A stretch of 64,000 bases of DNA, taken from positions 1 to 64,000 of the forward strand of contig NZ_LSJY01000022.1 of NCBI RefSeq assembly GCF_001556865.1, given 5' to 3'. Positions within the stretch are counted from its first letter, which is position 1, and each line of letters starts with the position of its first letter. Shown here one piece after another: positions 1-10,356 of this stretch. The stretch comes from Sphingobium sp. CCH11-B1 (GTDB lineage: Bacteria > Pseudomonadota > Alphaproteobacteria > Sphingomonadales > Sphingomonadaceae). A program made the translations under genes and the position numbers. The notes below the pieces were generated by a model that saw only the letters and a program-made list of their open reading frames with translations, had not been told where the DNA came from and did no database searches.

Positions 1-593
1 GCGGATGCCTGTTCGCACGCATTGTCTATCAACTGTTCCAGCAGGGATTGGCCGAACTGCCAGTCACCCAGGCCTGAGTCCGCGTTGATATGGCCTGCAT
101 AGCCCGCATCGACGAACTGGCTGCCCCAATTCTTGCCGATGCTGTGTGCCCGTTCGAAGAAGATATAGGGGTCGTCACGGCTGGCCACCATGATCGAGGG
201 GAAGGGAAGCTGGGCGCGCGGCGTGGGGCCGAAGCCGCCGATCGTCTCGGGCGTTTCCATCCGGTCGCAATCGGGCGGCGCGACCAGCAGCGCGCCTGTG
301 ACGGGCCAGCCATAGGCCTGACTTTGCAGCGCGCCCCACCAGGCGACGGCCATGCAGCCCAGGCTGTGCGCGGCCAGGATGACGGGCGCATTGGCTTCGC
401 GAATCGCCGTGTCGAGCCGCGTCACCCACGCGTTGCGGTTCGGGCTGGCCCAGCTGCCAAGGTCAACCCGCTGGCAATCGCCCCGCCGTTCGTCCCACAA
501 AGTCTGCCAATGGCCCGGTCCGCTATTGTTAAGGCCCGGGATCGTCAGCACCACCGGCTGGCGCGCATCGCCCGAGAAACCGAATCGCTCCAT
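1..593 (-). CDS. RBBP9/YdeN-family serine hydrolase (partial, C-terminus beyond window)
   Basis: Small alpha/beta hydrolase of the RBBP9/YdeN type, reading from ATG at 593 to the window edge. The N-terminus has the family-typical stretch PGLNNSGPGHWQTLW (about residues 19-33). The nucleophile elbow is AHSLGC with Ser77, and later SRDDPY and AGHIN supply a candidate Asp and His, so the triad looks complete. A GAGGA sequence lies 7 nt before the start. Substrate unknown: family members are carboxyl-ester hydrolases of uncertain physiological role. The last residues and stop codon are missing only because the window begins here. An operator-like inverted repeat lies just upstream. Confidence 0.85.
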   Translation of the reverse strand, partial: MERFGFSGDARQPVVLTIPGLNNSGPGHWQTLWDERRGDCQRVDLGSWASPNRNAWVTRLDTAIREANAPVILAAHSLGCMAVAWWGALQSQAYGWPVTGALLVAPPDCDRMETPETIGGFGPTPRAQLPFPSIMVASRDDPYIFFERAHSIGKNWGSQFVDAGYAGHINADSGLGDWQFGQSLLEQLIDNACEQAS

Positions 594-635
594 CGTCTGA
601 TCCTCATCCTTGTCGGAGCCTTTCAAAATAATTCT

Positions 636-653
636 ATTGTTTTGATAGACAAT
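636..653. promoter_or_regulatory. Operator-like inverted repeat ATTGT-N8-ACAAT
   Basis: An inverted repeat with 5-bp arms and 8-bp spacer lies about 45 nt upstream of the hydrolase start. On the minus strand a TTGTCT hexamer inside it is followed 16 nt later by TATTTT, a plausible -35/-10 pair, so a regulator bound here would block transcription. The regulator is unknown. The remainder of the 594-745 gap shows no gene. Confidence 0.35.
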
Positions 654-745
654 GGTTCAGCGGCGAATTGTGGTGAAATTTGGGCGGTCGGAAAAGCGGC
701 TGCATGGGTGCGTCGGCAAGCGCCGATTTTCGTGCTCAGCCGCCC

Positions 746-1114
746 TCACCAGGGATAGATCAACCCATAATATTGATAGACGTTGCGGCCATAATCCTCG
801 TCATAGCCCGGCTCGTCGCCAGCCCCGTAGCGCGGCGCATTTTCCAGCAGCCGCTTGTCCAGGTCGACCACATATCCGCCCTGCTGCATGTCATAGCGCA
901 GCATCGACCAGGGCAGGGGATAATGATCCTGCCCTATCCCCAGGAAGCCGCCGAAGGACAGGACGGCATAGCGGACCTGGCCGCTTACCTTGTCCACCAT
1001 GAAGCGGGCGATCCGGCCGAGATGGTCGCCCTGCCGGTTGAAGACCGCGGTTCCTTCCACCCGGTCGGATGCGATCAATTCGCCCTGATGGGCCGGAATG
1101 TCGATCATCGTCAC
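746..1114 (-). CDS. PRC-barrel domain protein
   Basis: A 122-residue soluble protein whose first ~85 residues read as a PRC-barrel: RVEGTAVFNRQGDHLGRIARFMVD, then VRYAVLSFGGFLGIG and HYPLPWSMLRYD, the usual order of beta-strands. The C-terminal tail is acidic and Tyr-rich (GYDEDYGRNVYQYYG). PRC-barrels are small beta-barrel modules found in RNA-processing, photosynthetic and stress-related proteins; free-standing copies like this are often stress-associated in alphaproteobacteria, but the role here is unknown. It is divergent from the OsmC gene, sharing an 84-nt intergenic region. Confidence 0.8.
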   Translation of the reverse strand: MTMIDIPAHQGELIASDRVEGTAVFNRQGDHLGRIARFMVDKVSGQVRYAVLSFGGFLGIGQDHYPLPWSMLRYDMQQGGYVVDLDKRLLENAPRYGAGDEPGYDEDYGRNVYQYYGLIYPW

Positions 1115-1198
1115 TCTCCTGCATCAATTGCTCTATTCTATGGCAACCATAGGGAGCCGAGCGGGTTCCTTCGGTTCATCATCAAGGGAGCAGAGGCA

Positions 1199-1630
1199 AT
1201 GAAGATCAATCGCAGCGGATCGGCGGTCTGGACGGGCGGCCTCAAGGACGGGAAGGGCGCGATTTCCACCCAGAGCGGGGCCTTGAGCGCCTATCCCTAC
1301 GGCTTTGCCGCCCGGTTCGAAGGACAGCCGGGCAGCAATCCGGAGGAACTGATCGCGGCGGCGCATGCGTCCTGCTTCACCATGGCGCTGTCGCTCATTC
1401 TGGGCGAAGCGGGGCTCACGGCGGAGAAAATGGAAACGAACGCCGTCGTGACGCTGGAACAACAGGATGGCGGCTATGCCGTCACCGCCAGCCACCTGAC
1501 GCTGAAGGCCACCATCCCCGGCACGGACGACGCCACCTTTCAGGAACTGGCCGGCAAGGCGAAGGCCAACTGCCCGATCTCGAAGTTGCTGAAGGCCGAG
1601 ATCAGCCTTGAGGCGGAACTGCTGAACTGA
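1199..1630 (+). CDS. osmC: OsmC-family hydroperoxide reductase
   Basis: A 143-residue OsmC-type peroxidase that reduces organic hydroperoxides with two cysteines. Both are present: Cys59 in AAHASCFTMALS and Cys125 in AKANCPISK, at the usual separation. The length matches the family (about 140). ATG 1199 is chosen because it follows AAGGGAG at a suitable distance and MKINRSGSAVW is a typical OsmC N-terminus; a longer reading frame upstream has no family match. The last 29 nt overlap the 3' end of the convergent permease gene. Expected to be cytoplasmic and stress-inducible by analogy; no operator was identified. Confidence 0.92.
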   Translation: MKINRSGSAVWTGGLKDGKGAISTQSGALSAYPYGFAARFEGQPGSNPEELIAAAHASCFTMALSLILGEAGLTAEKMETNAVVTLEQQDGGYAVTASHLTLKATIPGTDDATFQELAGKAKANCPISKLLKAEISLEAELLN

Positions 1631-2525
1631 CGACCGGCAGCCTGGCGCGCACATGCTCGCGCCAGGCGATATAGAGGCCGCTGGCGATGATGAGGACCGC
1701 CCCGATCCACGTCGTCGCCATCGGCCAGCCTTCGCCGATGAACGCGCCGAGCAACGTCGTCCAGATGATCGCGCTGTAATCCATCGGCAGCACGACCGCG
1801 ACGGGCCCAAAGCGCAGCGCTGCCGTCATCAACATCTGCGCCGCCCCACCGACCACGCCGATGATGAGGAGCAGGCCCCAGGTCGCCGCGTCATGCTGCT
1901 GCGCGAAGAAGGGTATGGCAAGGCCGAGCGGCGCCATCGACAGCAAGGTGAACCAGAACACCACCGTGCCCGCTTGTTCGGTGCGGCCCAGTTCGCGCAA
2001 CACCAGGCTCACCACGGCGGTCAACATGGCTGCGGCGAGCGCCACCGCGACGCCTTCCGCCGGGAAATGACCCGCGTCCGGGCGGACCATCACCAGCACC
2101 CCGGCAAAGCCCAGCAGCACCGCGCTCCAGCGGTGCATGCCGGTCGCCTCGCGCAGGATCACTGCGGACAGGATCGTGCCGAAAATCGGCATGGTGAAGC
2201 CGATCGTCGCCGCCTCGGCCGGGGGCAGCAGAATATAGGACAGGAAATTCAGTATCATGCCGACCAGCCCGATCGTCATCCGCGCCGCGTGGACGCCGAT
2301 GCGGCGGGTGCGGATCGTGCCGATGCCGCTCGTCATCGCGACCGTCGCGAACACGACCGGCAGCGCGATCAACTGGCGGTAGAAGGCCGTTTCGATGAGG
2401 TTCACGCCATGATCGGCGGCGATCCGGCCGGTGACGAACATGATCGAAAGACACAGGACAGCGACCAGGCGCAACGCCATCGCCAGCAGCGGGCGATGGG
2501 GACGGGGGGCGGGGGCGGCGGTCAC
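1602..2525 (-). CDS. DMT-superfamily (EamA-type) permease
   Basis: A 307-residue inner-membrane protein with about ten hydrophobic helices in two EamA-like halves, as in drug/metabolite transporters of the RhaT/EamA type. The first repeat contains ETAFYRQLIALPVVF, and VLREATGMHRWSAVLLGFAGVLVMVRP closes it; the second ends with LLGAFIGEGWPMATTWIGAVLIIASG, the typical E-x-hydrophobic-G terminal motif of the family. Substrate cannot be predicted. The gene ends inside the 3' end of osmC (convergent 29-nt overlap). Confidence 0.85.
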   Translation of the reverse strand: MTAAPAPRPHRPLLAMALRLVAVLCLSIMFVTGRIAADHGVNLIETAFYRQLIALPVVFATVAMTSGIGTIRTRRIGVHAARMTIGLVGMILNFLSYILLPPAEAATIGFTMPIFGTILSAVILREATGMHRWSAVLLGFAGVLVMVRPDAGHFPAEGVAVALAAAMLTAVVSLVLRELGRTEQAGTVVFWFTLLSMAPLGLAIPFFAQQHDAATWGLLLIIGVVGGAAQMLMTAALRFGPVAVVLPMDYSAIIWTTLLGAFIGEGWPMATTWIGAVLIIASGLYIAWREHVRARLPVVSSAVPPQG

Positions 2526-2571
2526 GCCACCCCCTTAGCCCGGTAGCGCCGCAGCGCAACCGGGCCACTTG

Positions 2572-3381
2572 TCATTTGGTGGGCTTGAGCGGCTTGCGGA
2601 ATTTGAGGGTCATGCGGTCGCTTTCGCCGATGGCGAGATATTTGGCCTTGTCCACTTCCCCATTTTGCAGAACGGGGGGCAGGGTCCACACGCCCTCTTT
2701 CCAGTCGGCCGTATCCTTGGGGTTGGCGTTGATCTCCGACGCGCCGACAAATTCGAAGCCGGCCTGCTGCGCGATGCGGCGGATGGTGGAGACCTTGAGA
2801 TAGCCGCTGGTCTTTTCCAGGGCGGCGTCGCGGCTTTCGGGCAGGCGGTGGTCGACCACGCCCAGCGTGCCGCCGGGCTTCAGCATCGTATAGAAGGCCT
2901 TGAACGTCGCCGCCTCCGTTCCGCCCATCACCATGTTATGAACGTTGCGGAAAGTCAGCACGGTGTCGACGGTGCCGGCGGGAATCGTCGCCACTTCGTC
3001 GGGATAGGCCACCACCTTCACCTTGCCGTAAACGTCCGGCTTGGCGGCAAGGAAGCTCTTATAGCCGTCCAGCCCCCGGCCGGCGGGCTGTAGCGCATAG
3101 AAAGTGCCCGATTGCGCCAGGAGCGGCGCCAGGATTTCGGAGTACCAGCCCCCGCCGGGCGCGTATTCGACCACCGTCTGGTCGGGCTTCACACCGAAAA
3201 AGGCCAGCGTTTGCGCCGGATGCCGATATTTGTCGCGTGCGACGTTGGCGGGCGTGCGACCGGGGGCGGCGATCGCCGCGGCGATCGGGTCGGCGGCCTT
3301 GCCATGGCCGGCATGTTGGGCAACGGCGCCGCCCAGCGGCAGCAGCATGGCGGCGAGGGCGATCGGGACGAGACGGTTCAT
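2572..3381 (-). CDS. Exported COG4798-type SAM methyltransferase-like protein
   Basis: 269 residues. It opens with a Sec-type signal (MNRLVPIALAAMLLPLGGAVAQ, cleavage after AVA-Q or nearby) and a His-rich start of the mature part. The rest reads as a class I methyltransferase fold: VVEYAPGGGWYSEILAP corresponds to motif I, VDTVLTFRNVHNMV to the acidic strand region, and LKPGGTLGVVDHR to motif post-II. Similar signal-peptide-bearing predicted methyltransferases are widespread in alphaproteobacteria, but their substrate and how they would obtain SAM outside the cytoplasm are not known. It is transcribed alone; a short inverted repeat lies upstream. Confidence 0.75.
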   Translation of the reverse strand: MNRLVPIALAAMLLPLGGAVAQHAGHGKAADPIAAAIAAPGRTPANVARDKYRHPAQTLAFFGVKPDQTVVEYAPGGGWYSEILAPLLAQSGTFYALQPAGRGLDGYKSFLAAKPDVYGKVKVVAYPDEVATIPAGTVDTVLTFRNVHNMVMGGTEAATFKAFYTMLKPGGTLGVVDHRLPESRDAALEKTSGYLKVSTIRRIAQQAGFEFVGASEINANPKDTADWKEGVWTLPPVLQNGEVDKAKYLAIGESDRMTLKFRKPLKPTK

Positions 3382-3453
3382 GCGGGGAATCCTCTCTCTT
3401 TGGGGGAGAGGAGGATGTGCCGGTCAGGATGCCGCCTTGCAAGGGAAGAATAT

Positions 3454-3503
3454 CGTCATCCCCGCTTTGACCGTCGGTCGCCCTTCGGGTCGCGGGAACG
3501 ACG
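3454..3503. repeat. REP-like imperfect inverted repeat (CGTCATCCCCGC type)
   Basis: The gap between the methyltransferase and cpaF holds an imperfect inverted repeat starting CGTCATCCCCGC and ending GCGGGAACGACG, with an internal smaller hairpin. The outer arm resembles the repeats at 7967-8048 and 46429-46511, which suggests the same dispersed family. Confidence 0.5.
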
Positions 3504-3511
3504 ATGGGTTC

Positions 3512-5044
3512 CTACAGGCAGGCTTCGAGGAACGGCTGGTCGAAGCCGAACATGCGCGCCTTGTCGAGCGTGTAGGGACGCAGGCCCATGGAGCGATATT
3601 CGCCAACGATCTTCCCGCTGTCATCCTCGTCATGATATTCGAACTTGAACAGTTCCTGGGTGACGATAACGTCGCCTTCCATGCCGATGACTTCGGTGAT
3701 GTTGGTGACACGGCGTGAACCGTCGCGCAGGCGCTTGACCTGAACGATCAGATCGACCGAGTCGGCGATCTGCTTGGAAATGGCTTCCTTCGGGATCTTG
3801 ATGTCGCCCATCAGGATCATATTCTCCATACGGCCCAGGCACTCGCGCGGGCTGTTGGAGTGGAGCGTACACATCGAGCCATCATGGCCGGTGTTCATCG
3901 CGGCGAGCAGGTCGAAACATTCCGCGCCACGAATTTCGCCCAGGATGATACGGTCAGGACGCATACGCAGGGCGTTCTTGACGAGATCGCCGATGGTGAT
4001 CGCGCCTTGTCCTTCCAGGTTCGGCGGCCGGGTTTCCAGCGGCAGCCAGTGTGGCTGCTGCAACCGCAGTTCCGCCGCGTCCTCTATCGTCAGCACGCGC
4101 TCGCCCGGATCGATCATCTTGGACAGGGCATTGAGCATCGTGGTCTTGCCCGAACCGGTGCCGCCCGAAATGACGATGTTGAAGCGGCAGGCTCCGGCGA
4201 TCTTCAGCGCGGTCGCCATCTTGGGACTCATCGCGCCCCACTGGGCCAGCATGTCGATGGTGATCGGCTTGGCGGAAAATTTACGGATCGAGATGGCGGT
4301 GCCGCGCAGCGAGAGCGGCGGCACGATCACGTTGACGCGGCTGCCGTCGGGCAGGCGGGCGTCGGCCAAGGGCGTCGTCTGGTCGACGCGGCGGCCGACC
4401 TTGTTCACGATGCGCTGCGCGATCTGGAACAGATGCTCCTCGTCGCGGAACTTGATCGGCGCGATCTGGAGCTTGCCCTTCTTTTCGATGTAGGTCTGTT
4501 CCGGCCCGTTGACCATGATGTCGCTGACGTCCGGGTCGGCCAGCAATTCTTCGAGCGGACCCAGGCCCAGCAGCTCGTCGACCAGCACCTTCTCCAGCGC
4601 GAACTGCTCGCGCCGGTTGAGCGTCAGCTTCAGTTCCGCCAGCACTTCCATGATGATCGGGCGGAATTCCTCCGCCAACTCATCCTTGGTGAGCGTCGCC
4701 GCTGCCTCGGGATCGACACGTTCCAGCAGGCGAGGGAGCACCTGTTCCTTGATCTTGTGGACGCTTGCCTCGAACCCGGTGGGGCCGGCATCCTGCACAT
4801 GTTCGGCGTTGGCGCGTTCGGACAGGCGCGACATGGCGTCGGCGTTGCGCTGCATCTGGCTGGTCGGCACGGACAGCGGATCGAACGGCGCTTCTCCCGG
4901 CAAGGACGCGATGTCGAGGGGCGGGAACTGGTCCCCGCCGCGCGGCAATTCCTCACGCTGGGGGGAGCCGCCCTGCATTGGCCGGGCTACGCCGAAGCCG
5001 GGCTTGATCCCGGCAGGTCCATTCTTCCGTCCAAAGGCGCTCAT
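3512..5044 (-). CDS. cpaF: CpaF-type Tad pilus/secretion ATPase
   Basis: A 510-residue secretion ATPase of the VirB11/CpaF (TadA) family, which powers assembly of Flp/Tad pili at the inner membrane. Walker A is GGTGSGKTT at about 294-302, followed by the acidic box VLTIEDAAELRL, then the Walker B region RPDRIILGEIRGAE, and the His box TGHDGSMCTLHSNSPRE. A flexible, Pro/Gly-rich N-terminus of about 90 residues precedes the conserved N-terminal domain. The start at 5044 (MSAFGRKNG) is preferred over an upstream in-frame start at 5170 because the extra 42 residues look non-coding. No other tad/cpa gene is in the window, so the gene appears separated from the rest of its pilus cluster. Confidence 0.93.
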   Translation of the reverse strand: MSAFGRKNGPAGIKPGFGVARPMQGGSPQREELPRGGDQFPPLDIASLPGEAPFDPLSVPTSQMQRNADAMSRLSERANAEHVQDAGPTGFEASVHKIKEQVLPRLLERVDPEAAATLTKDELAEEFRPIIMEVLAELKLTLNRREQFALEKVLVDELLGLGPLEELLADPDVSDIMVNGPEQTYIEKKGKLQIAPIKFRDEEHLFQIAQRIVNKVGRRVDQTTPLADARLPDGSRVNVIVPPLSLRGTAISIRKFSAKPITIDMLAQWGAMSPKMATALKIAGACRFNIVISGGTGSGKTTMLNALSKMIDPGERVLTIEDAAELRLQQPHWLPLETRPPNLEGQGAITIGDLVKNALRMRPDRIILGEIRGAECFDLLAAMNTGHDGSMCTLHSNSPRECLGRMENMILMGDIKIPKEAISKQIADSVDLIVQVKRLRDGSRRVTNITEVIGMEGDVIVTQELFKFEYHDEDDSGKIVGEYRSMGLRPYTLDKARMFGFDQPFLEACL

Positions 5045-5230
5045 GATTCTCCGCCGCTTTGCCGGATCGAGCCACGCCGATGGCCACCGATCCGATAGGG
5101 TTCGGAAAGGTGAATAAGACGGAAACTTTGATAAAAGGCTAATGTCGGCGCGCTGGGCGGCAGGCCGCATCGGTTGGCAATCCGGCTGGCATGATGCTCG
5201 GCCATGGCCCCGGCGGCGAGGGAGCGCCTA

Positions 5231-5269
5231 AGCAGAAGCCGCGCTCCTTGCGGAACGCGGCTTCTGCTT
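5231..5269 (-). terminator. Stem-loop terminator of the atp operon
   Basis: A 13-bp perfect stem (AGCAGAAGCCGCG paired with CGCGGCTTCTGCT, 13-nt loop) begins about 20 nt after the atpC stop. The T-run is weak. The rest of 5045-5288, about 185 nt upstream of cpaF, holds no recognisable gene and presumably carries the cpaF promoter. Confidence 0.7.
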
Positions 5270-5288
5270 CGATCATCGATGGGTCAGA

Positions 5289-5543
5289 TCAGCCCGCCTT
5301 TTCGGCGAGCACCGTCAGGCCCTTTTCGTTGACCTCGGCAAAGCCGCCTTCGACCGGGATGATCTCCGGCGCGGCGCCCGCGCTGGCATAGATCTGGATC
5401 GCGCCGTCGCGGACCGTGGACATGAAGGGCGCATGACCTTCCAGCACGCCGAAGTCGCCCTCGGTGCCGGGGACGACCACCTGATAGACCTCCTGCGAGC
5501 GGATGAGCTTTTCAGGGGTCACGAGTTCGAAATGCAGTGCCAT
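5289..5543 (-). CDS. atpC: ATP synthase F1 epsilon subunit (short form)
   Basis: 84 residues with the epsilon N-terminal beta-sandwich: [35 protein letters not shown] and the closing [18 protein letters not shown]. This domain couples gamma to the c-ring. Typical epsilon subunits are 130-140 residues and add a C-terminal helical hairpin that inhibits ATP hydrolysis; here the protein stops right after the sandwich, and a terminator follows, so this looks like a natural short form and not a broken gene. ATG 5543 is preceded by GGAG at 8 nt; a TTG one codon upstream is less likely. Last gene of the atpHAGDC operon. Confidence 0.93.
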   Translation of the reverse strand: MALHFELVTPEKLIRSQEVYQVVVPGTEGDFGVLEGHAPFMSTVRDGAIQIYASAGAAPEIIPVEGGFAEVNEKGLTVLAEKAG

Positions 5544-5598
5544 CAACTAAACTCCCCCCTCCCGCGTCGAGCAGGAGGGGTTATCCTTGAGGTCGCGA

Positions 5599-7065
<1,467 letters not shown>

Positions 7066-7950
7066 TTAAAGGGCTTCGGCGCCCGAGATGATTTCGACGA
7101 GTTCGGTGGTGATCGCGGCCTGGCGGCTGCGGTTATACTGGATCGTCAGCTTGTTGATGAGGTCGCCGGCGTTGCGGGTCGCATTGTCCATGGCGGTCAT
7201 CGACGCGCCCTGTTCCGATGCATTGTTTTCCAGCAGCGCCTTGAAGATCTGCACCGTCACATTGCGCGGCAGCAGGTCATCGAGGATCGCTTCCTCGCTC
7301 GGTTCATATTCCACCGTCGCGCCGATGGCGTTGCGGTCGGCATCGGCGGGAATCTTGACCGGGATGATCTGCTGCTCGGTCGGGATCTGGGCGAGGGCCG
7401 ACTTGAAACGCGAATAGAAGAGGTGGGCGACGTCGAACTTGCCGTCGAGGAACATCTTGCTGAGTTCCTGCGCCACCGCCTGCGCCTGCGCGAAGCCCGG
7501 TTCCTTGGCCCCGGTCGTGTCGTAATTGGCGACGATCTTGCCCGGATAGGCGCGGTTGATGACCGGGCGGCCCTTGCGTCCGATCAGGTAGAACAGCACC
7601 TTCTTGCCGTCCAGCTCCAGCGCGCGCGCCTTGGCGAGCGCGGCCTTGACGATGTTGGCATTGAACGCGCCGGCAAGGCCGCGGTCGGAGTTGGCGACGA
7701 CCAGCAGGTGGACCTCATCCTTGCCGGTACCCGCGAGCAGCGGCGAGGCGCCTTCGCCCGAGCCGCCGGCGATCTTGCTGGCAAGGCTCGCCACCACCGC
7801 TTCCAATCGCTGGCTGTACGGGCGCGCGGCCTCGGCGGCGGCCTGCGCCTTGCGCAGCTTCGCGGCGGCGACCATCTGCTTCGCCTTGGTGATCTTCTGG
7901 GTCGATTTGACCGACCCGATCCGAATTTTCAGTTCCTTGAGGCTGGGCAT
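7066..7950 (-). CDS. atpG: ATP synthase F1 gamma subunit
   Basis: 294-residue central rotor shaft. N-terminal helix [35 protein letters not shown] and C-terminal helix [29 protein letters not shown] are the two conserved gamma coiled-coil arms. The middle region is the variable Rossmann-like domain. Length is normal. It is preceded by a 108-nt gap that contains a palindromic repeat, unusually long for this operon. Confidence 0.97.
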   Translation of the reverse strand: MPSLKELKIRIGSVKSTQKITKAKQMVAAAKLRKAQAAAEAARPYSQRLEAVVASLASKIAGGSGEGASPLLAGTGKDEVHLLVVANSDRGLAGAFNANIVKAALAKARALELDGKKVLFYLIGRKGRPVINRAYPGKIVANYDTTGAKEPGFAQAQAVAQELSKMFLDGKFDVAHLFYSRFKSALAQIPTEQQIIPVKIPADADRNAIGATVEYEPSEEAILDDLLPRNVTVQIFKALLENNASEQGASMTAMDNATRNAGDLINKLTIQYNRSRQAAITTELVEIISGAEAL

Positions 7951-7966
7951 GACGAACCTTCTGGTT

Positions 7967-8048
7967 CGTCATCCCGACGAAGGTCAGGATCTCGTGCCTC
8001 CAGGTTGGACCTGTGCGGCCTGAGATCCCGGCCTTCGCCGGGATGACG
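7967..8048. repeat. REP-like palindromic pair inside the atp operon
   Basis: The atpA-atpG gap is almost entirely an imperfect inverted repeat of about 82 bp. The left arm begins CGTCATCCCGACGAAGGTCA and the right arm read on the other strand begins CGTCATCCCGGCGAAGGCCG, continuing into GGATCTC on both. Related arms occur at 46429-46511 and, more weakly, 3454-3503. The structure would form a strong hairpin in the atp mRNA between atpA and atpG. Confidence 0.8.
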
Positions 8049-8058
8049 GATTTAACTG

Positions 8059-10154
<2,096 letters not shown>

Positions 10155-10174
10155 GCGCTTATCGTCCTCCGTTG

Positions 10175-10202
10175 ACTATACGGCGCTTGATACGCCGGTC
10201 AT
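10175..10202 (-). promoter_or_regulatory. atpH: Candidate promoter of the atp operon
   Basis: On the minus strand ATGACC (-35-like) and TATAGT (-10-like) are separated by 16 nt and lie about 20-50 nt before the atpH GTG. This is a reading by eye with moderate consensus match. The rest of the 10155-10356 gap shows no gene. Confidence 0.35.
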
Positions 10203-10356
10203 GCAAAAAGAGGGCGCGGTCTGATCCCGTCCCGAGCCCCTGTCGACGGGCCGGTTAGCAGTGCCATTATGACTATGCAAGTCATGTGACGCGATTCGCG
10301 TGAAAGCCCGAAATGCGTGCCAAAATCGCCCGGCCATCGCTGCCGGCCCGAATCGC

